From: Arthrobacter sp. ATA002
GTDB taxonomy: Bacteria > Actinomycetota > Actinomycetes > Actinomycetales > Micrococcaceae
Reading direction: 5' to 3'
NCBI RefSeq assembly: GCF_026898095.1
Contig: NZ_CP114015.1
Location: forward strand, 2,046,001-2,110,000
DNA: 64,000 nucleotides
The notes under the pieces were generated by a model. That model was not told the DNA's origin, made no database searches, and saw only the letters and a program-made list of their open reading frames with translations. Position 1 is the first letter of the stretch; each line of letters begins with the position of its first letter. A program made the position numbers and the translations under genes. Below, piece after piece: positions 8,579-17,545 of this stretch.

Positions 8579-8630
8579 CAGTTATCCCACGGGCATTCGA
8601 ACAAGTGTTCTAATGCCAGTGGGATAACTG
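8579..8630. repeat. 52-base near-perfect inverted repeat between convergent operons
   Basis: Starting at CAGTTATCCCAC and ending at GTGGGATAACTG, 23 of 26 base pairs match around a centre at 8604/8605. It lies between the convergent ends of the sigma-factor gene and the sugar operon, so it could act as a bidirectional terminator, but it lacks a flanking T-tract and is much longer and less GC-rich than the other hairpins here. The centre, CGAACAAGTGTTCT, resembles a LexA box. Confidence 0.75.
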
Positions 8631-8698
8631 TCTTCCCGGTACTGCGGTGGTACCTGCCGTACACGGACGGGCGTATCCGGCAGGTAGAGGACGGCGGC

Positions 8699-9837
8699 TT
8701 AGGCGGAACGCTCCGCTTCCACACCCTCCGGCTGGACGAGGCCGACGGCGGCGGGACGCTCGCAGGTACTGAGCACCGGTACCGAGCCGCCTGACTCAGC
8801 GGAGGTAAGCACTGCCTCCATGACCTCCAGCACGTGGAACCCCAGCTCGCCGCTGGCGCGCGGCAGTTCGCCTGCGGGGGTTTGGGCCAAATCCTGCAGG
8901 CCGATCCCCGGGACGATCCGGCGTAACCTGCGGATACCGGCAGCACCTCCCAGTCCTCGGCGCCCAGCGTACGCAGCTGCACCTCGCCGTCGAACCGGTT
9001 GGGGTCCGGAACCGTCAGCGAGCCGGTTTCGCCGTGGACTTCAATGTTCGCCGCATGGGTTGCCACCGCATCGAAGCTCATGACCAGCGTGGACAGCGCA
9101 CCTGATGCATGGAACAGGACACCGGTGACGTGGGTGGGCGTGCTGACCGGAATGACTTCGCCGGCACGGGGTCCGGAACCGATGGTGCGGGTGCTGCGGG
9201 TGCTGCTGGCGGCTCCGAGGACGGAGGTGACCGGCCCCAGCAGGGTCACCAGGGCGGAGACGTAGTACGGCCCCATGTCCAGCAGCGGTCCCCCGCCCGG
9301 GACGTAGTAGAAGTCGGGGTTCGGGTGCCAGCGCTCGTGGCCCGGCGTGACCATGGTGGCCGTTGCGGAGACCGGTGCGCCGATGAGCCCGTCGTCGATG
9401 GCCCTGCGGGCGGTCTGGATGCCGGTGCCCAGGACGGTGTCCGGCGCCGAGCCCAGGATCAGCCCCGCATCCTGCGCAGCCTGCAGCATGGTCTGCCCTT
9501 CGGCGGCGCTGGCGGCCAGCGGCTTTTCGCCGTAGACGTGCTTACCGGCGGCGAGCGCCTTGAGGGCAATCTCGGCGTGTGCGGCGGGGATGGTCAGGTT
9601 CAGGACCAGGTCCACCCCGTCGTCGGCCAGGAGCTCATCCACTGTGAGCGCGCGGACTCCGGGATGTGCTGCCGCCACTTCGCGGGCCCGGTCCATGTCC
9701 AGGTCCGCGACGGCGGTGAGGGCCACCGCGTCCAGCCGCGGGAAGGTCTCCAGATAGGCTGCACTGATGTTTCCGCATCCCACCATGCCGATCCGCAGTG
9801 CCTTGGCGGGTGTGTCGGTGCTTAGCGGCTGGCCCAC
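8699..9837 (-). CDS. Gfo/Idh/MocA-family sugar oxidoreductase, distal gene of sugar operon (frame interrupted)
   Basis: About 379 residues after restoring one base. The N-terminal NAD(P)-binding domain has GMVGCGNIS and the family motif GEKPLAAS; the C-terminal domain has VPGGGPLLDMGPYY. The GTG at 9837 lies inside the end of the ThuA-like gene with AGAGGGG ahead of it. The frame breaks at the C4 run 8906-8909; past it, the missing end reads in the adjacent frame (GIGLQDLAQTPAGELPRA ... to the stop at 8699). These enzymes oxidise or reduce sugars and cyclitols. Beside a ThuA-like protein, a 3-dehydrogenase acting on glycosides (ThuB-like) is a plausible role. Confidence 0.85.
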
Positions 9838-10519
9838 AGCATGCCCCTCTCGATAATGGCGGTTACATTCGGGTCCTGCAGGATCTCCACGGAGTGTCCG
9901 GGGTCGCCACGAATATCCGGCCCTTGCCCCATTGCCGGGTCCACACGGCGGGGCAGGTGACGGGCCGGTGCCAGGCGTCCCATTCCCGGGCCGGAAGCGT
10001 GGTGGTGGCCAGGACGTCGATGTAGTCGTCGGCCAGTACCCAGTACTGTTCGGTCCGGAGGTCAAAGTCACCGATCCCGGCGGTGATGGGATGGTCAGCG
10101 GCGGCGGGCAGCATATTGACCGTGTAGTCGATGAAGTTGTCCGAGGCGTCGCCGATCCTTTCGTCCGGGTGTTTGCCCGGATGACAGGCGAACTGTCCGC
10201 CGATCAGGTGCAGGTAGTCCGAGTTGTTGCGGTAGGAATCCGCGATGCCGCCGTGCCAGCCGGCCATTCCGGTGCCGGCTGCAATAGCGGCCCGCAGCCC
10301 TTCGAACTCTTCCTGCTCAATGGTGTTCATAGTGTTGCACTGGACAATCAGGTCAACCCCGGCCATGTACTCAGCGTCGGCGTAGATTTTCGGTGATTCT
10401 TCGATCCGGACCTCAAACCCGTTGGCCCGCAGGTGCGGCAGGAAGAGTTCCGTGGCTTCGACAGGCTGATGTCCGTCCCAGCCGCCCCGAACAACGAGGG
10501 CCCGGCGTGTGGTGCTCAT
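9822..10519 (-). CDS. ThuA-like domain protein (frame interrupted near the end)
   Basis: About 232 residues with AAAGGA before the ATG. It has the class I amidotransferase-like ThuA fold: ALVVRGGWDGHQPVEATE at the start, MAGWHGGIADSYRNN around residue 85, then GGQFACHPGKH and HPITAGIGDFDLRTEQYWV. The frame breaks at the G4 run 9900-9903; adding one base restores a normal ending (PGHSVEILQDP ... GMLWASR). ThuA and ThuB in rhizobia process 3-keto-trehalose, and the pairing with two Gfo/Idh genes suggests similar handling of keto-glycosides. The exact substrate is not visible. Confidence 0.85.
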
Positions 10520-10531
10520 GAAGATAGTCCT

Positions 10532-11535
10532 TTACTTGGTTGCGAAAGCTGAGTCGAACGCCGCGTCCGGCGGAGTGATCCGGGCCAGCGATTTCACCAG
10601 GGCCAGGGCCCCGGGACCGCCAACCAGGCGGTCCATGCCGGCGTCTTCCCACTCCACGCTGGTAGGGCCGTCGTAACCGATGGCGTTGAGCATCCGGAAG
10701 ATCCGCTCCCACGGCACGTCGCCGTGCCCGGCGGTCACGAAGTCCCAGCCGCGGCGCGGATCGCCCCACGGCAGGTGCGACCCCAGGCGGCCGTTGCGGC
10801 CGTCCAGCTGCTTGACCGATTCCTTGACATGGACGTGGTAAATCCGGTCCCGGAAGTCATAGAGGAATGCTGCCGGGTCGAGGTCCTGCCAGATGAAGTG
10901 CGAGGGGTCGAAGTTCAGGCCGAACCCTTCACGGTGCCCGATCGCTTCGAGGGTGCGCTGGGCGGTCCAGTAGTCATAGGCAATCTCGGACGGATGGACT
11001 TCCAGGGCGAAGCGCACCCCCACCTCGTCAAAGACGTCGATGATCGGGTTCCACCGGTCCGCGAAGTCCTGGTAGCCGCGTTCGATCATGCCGTCGGGCA
11101 CCGGCGGGAACATGGCCACCGTTTTCCAAATGGCGGAGCCGGTGAATCCGGTGACGGTCCTGACGCCGAGCCGGGCTGCGGCGCGGGCGGTCATCTTCAG
11201 TTCCTCGGCGGCCCGGGTGCGGACTCCTCCGGGTTGCCATCTCCCCAGACCCGGGTGGAGACGATGCCCTGATGCCGCTCGTCAATGGGATCGTCGCAGA
11301 CGGCCTGCCCGTTGAGGTGGTTGGAAATCGCGTACACCGAGAGGTTGTTGCGCTTGAGGACGTCCAGCCGGTCCTGCAGGTACTCGTCATCCTCCACCGC
11401 CCGCCAAACATCCAGGTGGTCGCCCCAGCAGGCGATCTCGAGGCCGTCGTAGCCCCACTCCCCGGCGAGCCGGGCCACTTCTTCGAACGGAAGGTCGGCC
11501 CACTGGCCGGTGAACAGCGTAATCGGGCGGGTCAT
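10532..11535 (-). CDS. Sugar phosphate isomerase/epimerase, TIM barrel (frame interrupted)
   Basis: About 334 residues, AAAGGAG before the ATG at 11535. It is an AP_endonuc_2/xylose-isomerase-like barrel with metal-ligand candidates in [27 protein letters not shown] and TSVEWED. The first 100 residues end early because a G is missing around 11226; restoring it gives [20 protein letters not shown] and joins the remainder. In keto-sugar operons this family isomerises or hydrolyses the oxidised sugar. It sits 12 bases upstream of the ThuA-like gene and overlaps the preceding oxidoreductase by four bases. Confidence 0.85.
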
Positions 11536-12775
11536 CGAATCTCCTTTATTGCGGGGGTGAATGCTGTGCCGGCAGGGTTCGGGTCGGTGCCCACCGGGGT
11601 CCAGCGGCTTTCAGCGGCGGCGCTGTCCTCGACGGCGCCGAGCACCCGCTGCACCTGGAGGGCATCGGAGAACGACGGCGTGGGCTGGTTTCCGGCGGCC
11701 AGCGCGGTCACCAGGTCCACGGCCTGGTGGGTGAAGCCGTGCTCGTAGCCCAGCCCGTGTCCGGTGGGCCACCAGTTACCCGTGTAGGGATGCTCGGGTT
11801 CGGTGACCATGATCCGGTGGAAGCCCTGCTCTCCGGGACGGTCGGCGCCGTCGTAGAACTGCAGGAAGTTCATGTCCTCGAAGTCAAAGGCCAGCGAGCC
11901 GAGGGTGCCGTTCACTTCCAGGCGCATGGCGTTCTTGCGGCCCAGCGCGGCGCGGGTGGCTTCGAAGACGCCGATCGGGCCGCCGTCGAACCGGGCGGTG
12001 AAGATCGCGGCATCGTCCACCGTCACGTCACCCATTTCCCGGTCTTCCCCGGTGGCCCCGTGGCCGCCCAGGCCCACGAAGTCCCCGCCGACCGGGCGCC
12101 GGCGGGTGAAGGTCTCGAGCAGGGCGGAAACGCCCGTGATCTGCTGTCCGGTGACGAACTGGGCGGCATCGATAATGTGGGCGCCGATGTCGCCCAGCGC
12201 ACCGGACCCGGAGAGGTTGCGGTCCAGGCGCCAGGTCAGGGTGCCGTCTCATCGGAAAGCCAGTCCTGCAGGTACTGCGCACGCACCTGGCGGATTTTTC
12301 CCAGCCGCCCGTCGTCGACCATTCGTTTGGCCAGCGCCAGTGCCGGGGTGCGGCGGTACGAGTATCCGCACATGGCGAAGACGCCGTTCCGGGCCGCCTC
12401 CTGGGCGGCGGCTGCCATTTCCTCGGCCTCCGCCACGGTGTTGGCCAGGGGCTTTTCGCACAGGACGTGCTTTCCGGCGCGCAGGGCGGCGATGGCTATT
12501 TCGGCGTGCGTGTTGCCCGGTGAGCAAATATCGATGAGGTCGATGTCGTCGCGTTCGATCAGGGCCCGCCAGTCGGTCTCCGTGGAGGACCAGCCCATTT
12601 TGCGGGCTGCTACGTCCACGGCCTCCGCGTTGCGGCCGGCGAGGGCCGTCAGCTCGGGGGTCAGGGGCAGGTCGAAGAACCGGTGGGCGCTGCGCCACGC
12701 GTGGGAGTGGGCAGCGCCCATGAAGGCGTAGCCGACCATCCCGATCCGGAGCGGGGTGGTTTCTGCCTGCGGCAT
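11532..12775 (-). CDS. Gfo/Idh/MocA-family oxidoreductase (frame interrupted)
   Basis: About 414 residues, AAAGGAA before the ATG at 12775. The Rossmann motif is [16 protein letters not shown] and the substrate/NAD motif is CEKPLANT. The frame stops early at the G3 run 12239-12241; with one more base the protein continues [28 protein letters not shown], a classic family motif carrying the catalytic-site DIGxH. The remainder runs to 11532. It follows the transporter genes, so its substrate is likely the imported sugar or its 3-keto derivative. Confidence 0.87.
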
Positions 12776-12805
12776 GGAAGTTCCTTTCAGTGGAAGTGCT
12801 GGGTG

Positions 12806-13699
12806 TTACTTGCTGAATCCGGCGGTGAGTCCGCTGAGCAGCTGCCGGCGGCCGACGATGTACAGCACCAGGATGGGCAGGGTGGTGAGGACCACCGAGG
12901 CCAGGACGGCCGGAATGTTCACGCTGTACTGGCCCTGGAAGGTCCAGAGCGCGAGAGGCAGAACGCGCAGGTCCGGGCTCTGCGTGAGGATCAGCGGCAG
13001 CAGGAAGCCGTTCCACACGCCCAGCGCGTTGTAGATGCCCACCGTGACGATGGCGGGTTTGGTCAGCGGCAGGGCCAGCCGCCACATGGTTTGCCATTCG
13101 CTGCATCCGTCCAGCCGCATTGATTCAAACAACTCGTTTGGCACGTCGCGGATGAAGTTGGACAGGATCAGGACGGTCAGCGGGATGGCGAACGCGATGG
13201 AGGGCAGCACGAGTGCCAGCAGGCTGTCATAGAGGTTCAGCCGGATGATCATCAGGTAGATGGGAATGATCGTGGCCTGCAGCGGAATGGCCAGGCCCAG
13301 CAGGAACAGTCCGTTGGAAAACCGCAGGAAGCGGCTGTTGCCGCGCACGATCGCAAACGACGCCATGAAGGATATGGTCACTGCCGGTATGACGGTGCCC
13401 AGGGTGATGATGGCGCTGTTCAGGAAGTACTTTGCGAAGTCCGCTTCGAGCACCATCCGGTAGTTCTCCAGGGTGGGGGAACTGGGAACGGCAAGGGGAT
13501 TCTGGGAGAAGTATCCGGCGGAGGTTTTCAGGCTGGTAATGACCACGTAGTACACGGGGATGATGATGATCGCGAGCCAGACCCAGCCGGCGAGTCCCCC
13601 GGCGTAGTTCAGTTTCTTCCAGCGCTGCCCCCGCCGCGAGGGTTGTCCGGTGTCGGAGGGCCTGGGCGAATCCGGCCGCTTGGTGGCTGTTGCAGTCAT
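12806..13699 (-). CDS. Sugar ABC transporter permease (second subunit)
   Basis: 297 residues from the ATG at 13699, one base after the stop of the partner permease. Six membrane segments, beginning WVWLAIIIIPVYYVVITSL, and the coupling-loop EAA motif as SMRLDGCSEWQTMWRLALPLTKPAI. This is the MalG-like subunit of CUT1-type importers. It works with the permease and binding protein upstream; no ATPase gene is present in the operon. Confidence 0.92.
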   Translation of the reverse strand: MTATATKRPDSPRPSDTGQPSRRGQRWKKLNYAGGLAGWVWLAIIIIPVYYVVITSLKTSAGYFSQNPLAVPSSPTLENYRMVLEADFAKYFLNSAIITLGTVIPAVTISFMASFAIVRGNSRFLRFSNGLFLLGLAIPLQATIIPIYLMIIRLNLYDSLLALVLPSIAFAIPLTVLILSNFIRDVPNELFESMRLDGCSEWQTMWRLALPLTKPAIVTVGIYNALGVWNGFLLPLILTQSPDLRVLPLALWTFQGQYSVNIPAVLASVVLTTLPILVLYIVGRRQLLSGLTAGFSK

Positions 13700-13700
13700 G

Positions 13701-14648
13701 TCACATGCCTTCCAGTTGGCTGCCGTTTTTGTCCTTGCCGCCCAGGCGCTGCAGGGCCAGTGCCAGGGCAAGGCCGATTAGCACCAGGATCACGGCGAGA
13801 ACGCTGGCCGGTCCCATCAGGTTGGCCCGGAACCCCGTGAGGTACATGTCCAGGGCCAGGATGCGGGTCGAGTTGCCCGGCCCGCCGGCGGTGAGCACGA
13901 AGATCAGGTCAAAGTAGGTCAGGGACCCCACCACCATCAGGGTTGAGGACGTGATGATCGTGTACTTCAGCTGGGGAAGGGTGATGTGGAAAAACTGCTT
14001 GACCTTGCCGGCGCCGTCAATTTCCGCTGCCTCGTACAGTGACTTCGGAATCTGCCGGACGCCGCCCTGGTAAATGAGGGTGTGGAAGGGAACGAACTGC
14101 CAGGCAATGACGAAGATGACGACGAAGAGCACCAGCTGCGGGTGTCCCAGCCAGTCCTGTGCCAGGGCCGGAAGGTTCAGGCCCTCCGCCAGCCCGAAGT
14201 TCGGATCCAGCAGTGCTTTGAAAGCAATGGCGATCGCCGCCGAAGACAGCAGCAGCGGCAGGAAGTACAGCACCGCCAGGAACGCCCGGTAACGCTGGCT
14301 TCCGGCCGTGAAGACGCCCAGCAGGATACTCAACGGCGTCTGGACCAGCCAGGAAACGATCATGATGAGGAACGTCAGCCGCAGCGCGTTGTGCATCACC
14401 GGGTCCGCCAGCACCGAAAGCCAGTTGCCGATTCCGGCGAGCGAAATCGCGCCGATGCCGTCCCAGTTCGCAAAGCTGAGGACGAAGACACCGACCAGGG
14501 GAACGACGGCGAAGACCACGAAGAAGAACAGCGCCGGAATGACCAGCCACCACAGGGCCCCGGTCTTGCCCCGGCCGGCGTCCTGCACCGGAGCTTTGGA
14601 ACGGCGGGCCGCGGCGGGGACGGCGGCCGGGGGTACAGCCGCGATCAT
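13701..14648 (-). CDS. Sugar ABC transporter permease (first subunit)
   Basis: 315 residues. MalF/UgpA-like: six to seven hydrophobic segments, starting WWLVIPALFFFVVFAVVPLV, and the EAA loop YEAAEIDGAGKVKQFFHITLP. The ATG overlaps the stop of the binding-protein gene (ATGA), giving translational coupling. An Ala/Pro-rich cytoplasmic N-terminus of about 28 residues precedes the first helix. Confidence 0.92.
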   Translation of the reverse strand: MIAAVPPAAVPAAARRSKAPVQDAGRGKTGALWWLVIPALFFFVVFAVVPLVGVFVLSFANWDGIGAISLAGIGNWLSVLADPVMHNALRLTFLIMIVSWLVQTPLSILLGVFTAGSQRYRAFLAVLYFLPLLLSSAAIAIAFKALLDPNFGLAEGLNLPALAQDWLGHPQLVLFVVIFVIAWQFVPFHTLIYQGGVRQIPKSLYEAAEIDGAGKVKQFFHITLPQLKYTIITSSTLMVVGSLTYFDLIFVLTAGGPGNSTRILALDMYLTGFRANLMGPASVLAVILVLIGLALALALQRLGGKDKNGSQLEGM

Positions 14649-15970
14649 GTGCCCAGGGTCGCATTCATGTTCGACGCGAACTGCTCCGGGGTAATCGCGA
14701 GCAGGAACAGCTGGTCAATGTTGCTCAGCAGCGCCTCGGCCGCGGTGGGGCTCAGAGCCTGGTCCCAGGACTGCTGGAAATTCGGCGCGTTCTTCGTCAT
14801 TTCGTACTGGTAACTCAGGAAGTCCTTATCGGCGGACTGTGCCAGCTTGTCCTCAATGCCCGTCACGATCGGCACGGATCCCGTTTCTATGTAGGCGTCG
14901 ATCTCCGTGTCGGTGAGCAGGCCCTCCTTGAAGAACTTCCTGGCCGCTTCCTTTTCACTGTCGGAAGCCTTGGACGAAATGGATTGGTAGCCGGCGGGGT
15001 TGCCCACGGTGTTCGCCGGGTCGCCGGTTCCCCCTTCGACAGTCGGGAAATTGACCCAGCCGAGCTTGCCGTCCTCGACGAAGCCGGCGCCGTCGTTCTT
15101 CATCCCGCCGTAGGTCCAGCCGCCGTGCAGCATCATGGCAGCCTTGTTGGTGTACAGCAGGGCCTGGTCCGCGTTGCTGTCGGCGGTGATGGAGGTAAAC
15201 CCCTTGATGAACCCGTCAGCCTTGACGAGATCCTGGATCATGGTGTTGGCCTGCAGCGCGGCGGGCTGTGACCAGGAATCGGGCTCACCGTTGTAGATGG
15301 CGGTGAAGACCTCGGGGCCGCCCACCCGGTCGTAGAGGTATTCAAGCCACATCATGGATGTCCAGCGGGACTGTCCGCCCAGGGACAGCGGTGCCACACC
15401 CATGTCATTGAACGTTTTGGTCAGGGCCATCAGGTCATCCCAGGTGGCGGGCGGCTCCGCACCGGCCTGGTCGAAGAGTTCCTTGTTGTAGTAGAAGATA
15501 ATCGGGGTCACGGTCTGGGTGGGAATGGCGTAGATCTTGCCGTCAACTGTGGCCGCGCCGAACGTCGACTCGAGCAGCCGGTCCTTGACGTCCGGGTTCT
15601 CGTCGAACCAGCCCGTCAGATCATCAACCTGGCCGGCTTCGGCGTATGTGCGCAGGGTTCCGCCACCCCACCCGTAAATGATTGTCGGTGCCTGACCGGC
15701 TCCGATGGCTGTCTTGATCTTGGTTTTGTAGGCGTCGTTCTGGAAGAAGGTCGGCTTGATCTGGGCGTCGGAATTAGCCTCGTTGAAGGCATCGATGGTG
15801 TCCTGCCGGATGCCCTCGTCCGGCTGACCGCTGAGGGCCCAGATGCTGGCTCCTCCGGCGGAGGTGTCCCCGGGCCCGGACGTGCCGCAGGCCGTCAGGG
15901 TGTAGGCGGCGACGGGTGCAAGCACCGCCAGCGAAAGAAACGACCGACGGGAAGTAAACTTCTTTTCCAT
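14645..15970 (-). CDS. Sugar ABC transporter substrate-binding lipoprotein
   Basis: 441 residues from the ATG at 15970, preceded by GGAGA. The leader has SRRSFLSLAVLAPVAAYTLTAC: a twin-arginine-like start, hydrophobic core and lipobox Cys at about residue 28. The mature part is a family-1 solute-binding fold (IWALSGQPDEGIRQDTIDAF, WDDLMALTKTFNDMG, AAMMLHGGWTYGG). It is first in a seven-gene operon and lies downstream of a TTTCGAAA-type operator, so it should be induced by the cognate sugar through the divergent LacI protein. Confidence 0.92.
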   Translation of the reverse strand: MEKKFTSRRSFLSLAVLAPVAAYTLTACGTSGPGDTSAGGASIWALSGQPDEGIRQDTIDAFNEANSDAQIKPTFFQNDAYKTKIKTAIGAGQAPTIIYGWGGGTLRTYAEAGQVDDLTGWFDENPDVKDRLLESTFGAATVDGKIYAIPTQTVTPIIFYYNKELFDQAGAEPPATWDDLMALTKTFNDMGVAPLSLGGQSRWTSMMWLEYLYDRVGGPEVFTAIYNGEPDSWSQPAALQANTMIQDLVKADGFIKGFTSITADSNADQALLYTNKAAMMLHGGWTYGGMKNDGAGFVEDGKLGWVNFPTVEGGTGDPANTVGNPAGYQSISSKASDSEKEAARKFFKEGLLTDTEIDAYIETGSVPIVTGIEDKLAQSADKDFLSYQYEMTKNAPNFQQSWDQALSPTAAEALLSNIDQLFLLAITPEQFASNMNATLGT

Positions 15971-16040
15971 TCTTATCTCCATTGAAAAGAGCCGCATGAC
16001 TGCGGCGGGGGATTCGCTCGCCCACCCGGGAGCAGGGAAA

Positions 16041-16060
16041 ATTTCGAAACTTTTCGAAAT
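16041..16060. promoter_or_regulatory. LacI-family operator candidate, TTTCGAAA double palindrome
   Basis: Two TTTCGAAA palindromes separated by CT, flanked by A and T, so 18 of 20 bases obey overall dyad symmetry. It is about 70 bases upstream of the binding-protein start. The central CG steps and the neighbouring LacI gene point to that protein as the binder. Confidence 0.65.
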
Positions 16061-16172
16061 AACTTCAGTGCTGATTTGAAAAGTACTGTGAGATGCGTCA
16101 CCCGTCAAGTGTTTTTGATCAAGTATTCCTTCGCCCTTGACCCGCATCGCAGGTATCCGGCACACTTCTCAA

Positions 16173-16190
16173 ATCGAAACATTTTCGCAA
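16173..16190. promoter_or_regulatory. Second, weaker TTTCGAAA-type operator near the LacI start
   Basis: ATCGAAACATTTTCGCAA lies directly before the AGGAG of the LacI gene. It keeps the CGAAAC / TTTTCG half-sites of the upstream site with one extra spacer base. Binding here would allow autorepression. Confidence 0.45.
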
Positions 16191-16202
16191 AGGAGCGTGG
16201 CC

Positions 16203-17243
16203 GTGCAGGTGAGCCAAACCGTAAAGCCCACGCTTGCCAGCGTCGCGGAACTCGCCGGCGTCTCGGTTCCGACCGTGTCCAAGGTCATTAACGGGCGGGA
16301 CGACGTCGCCGAAACCACCCGCAGCCGGGTGCAGCTCGCCCTGGCCCGGCTGGGGTATGAATCCCCGGTCCAGCGGCGCCTGCGCACCAGCGCCCCGGCC
16401 CTGGTGGACCTGGTGTTCGACGGACTCAACACGTCCTACTCCCTGGCCATCCTCATGGGCATCACCAACTGCGCGTCCGCGGAGAACGTGGAGGTGGTCC
16501 TCAGTACGGTGACGCCGGCCAAACTCAAGAGCACCAATCACCTCGAGTGGTCTTCACGGCTGGCCGATTCCGGCCGGCGGGGCCTCATTCTCGTGACCTC
16601 GGAAGTGACCACCGACCAACTGGAAGCGTTCGAACGGCGGAACATCCCCGTGGTGGTCATTGATCCGCTGAATCCGCCGCCGACGGGTTTCGTCAGCATC
16701 GGAGCCACCAACTGGGCCGGAGGCAAGGCCGCCGCCGAGCACCTGCTGGAACTCGGGCACCGGCGCATCGGCTTCATTGGCGGGCCCGACGCCGCCGAAT
16801 GCAGCATGGCGCGGCTGCATGGCTACCTGGCTGCGCTGCGGGCCTGCGGCGTCGAAATCCGGGACGAGTACATCCTCAGCGGGAACTTCAACCTCCCCTC
16901 CGGGGTCCGGGGTGCGGCCCAGCTGCTCTCGCTCGCCGAGCCGCCCACAGCCATCTTTGCGGCCAGCGACCTGACCGCGCTGGGGGTGCTGGACGAGGCT
17001 CGCCGCCGGGGACTTCGGGTGCCGGATGACCTGAGCCTGGTGGGGTTTGACGGCACCGACCTGGCCGAGCAGTCAGTGCCACGGCTGACGTCGGTCAGCC
17101 AGCCCCTGCAGGAAATGGGACGCTCCGCCCTCCGCAGCGTCCTGCGGCTGGCCAACGGCGAAGCGCTGGAGTCCCTCCACGTCGAATTCGCCACCGCACT
17201 CGTGGTGCGGGACTCCACTGCTGCCCCGGCTTCGGCTGCCTGA
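16203..17243 (+). CDS. LacI-family transcriptional repressor of the divergent sugar operon
   Basis: 346 residues from the GTG at 16203, seven bases after AGGAG; a GTG two codons earlier would be too close to it. The HTH is TLASVAELAGVSVPTVSKVING, followed by the hinge helix region, then a periplasmic-binding-like domain (VDLVFDGLNTSYSLAILMG; HLLELGHRRIGFIGGPD; TAIFAASDLTALGVLDEARRRG; SLVGFDGTDLAEQSVPRLT). It is divergent from the sugar uptake/catabolism operon, with operator-like sites in between. Confidence 0.93.
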   Translation: MQVSQTVKPTLASVAELAGVSVPTVSKVINGRDDVAETTRSRVQLALARLGYESPVQRRLRTSAPALVDLVFDGLNTSYSLAILMGITNCASAENVEVVLSTVTPAKLKSTNHLEWSSRLADSGRRGLILVTSEVTTDQLEAFERRNIPVVVIDPLNPPPTGFVSIGATNWAGGKAAAEHLLELGHRRIGFIGGPDAAECSMARLHGYLAALRACGVEIRDEYILSGNFNLPSGVRGAAQLLSLAEPPTAIFAASDLTALGVLDEARRRGLRVPDDLSLVGFDGTDLAEQSVPRLTSVSQPLQEMGRSALRSVLRLANGEALESLHVEFATALVVRDSTAAPASAA

Positions 17244-17427
17244 CCGTCCGGCAGGGTTCTCCGCCGCGCCAAGATGCCCGGAGTTTTCCGATGATGCCTT
17301 CCGCCGGGACGGGAGTGCGCCCGTGTGTCCTGCACTGCCTGCCACCCCGGGGCCGTCACATTTTGATTCAGGGAACCGGGTTCATGCGGTGATGGCTGGA
17401 TGTGCAAATAGTGGAACGTAATGAATG

Positions 17428-17439
17428 GTTAGCGCTAAC
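17428..17439. promoter_or_regulatory. LacI-type operator GTTAGCGCTAAC in the 302-base gap before the second ABC operon
   Basis: A perfect 12-base palindrome about 105 bases upstream of the binding-protein GTG. The same core recurs at 44546-44559 and 49161-49174, ahead of the other arabinose genes. Elsewhere in the gap 17244-17545 I see only moderate GC-rich sequence after the LacI stop and a purine-rich ribosome site at the end; no small gene is evident. Confidence 0.7.
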
Positions 17440-17545
17440 AATTTTCCTTGCCGCAGCTATAGAGGAGGTCTAGGCTCGGGCCAGCGGAGTACTCCTTGGG
17501 GAGTGGACCGGGAAATTGAATCCGACGTGCACAAAGGAGTGACGC

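Noticed and set aside
17428..17439. CcpA cre site, since TGTTAGCGCTAACA fits the cre consensus
   Set aside because: CcpA-style control is a Firmicutes mechanism; the local LacI protein is a simpler binder for all three copies.
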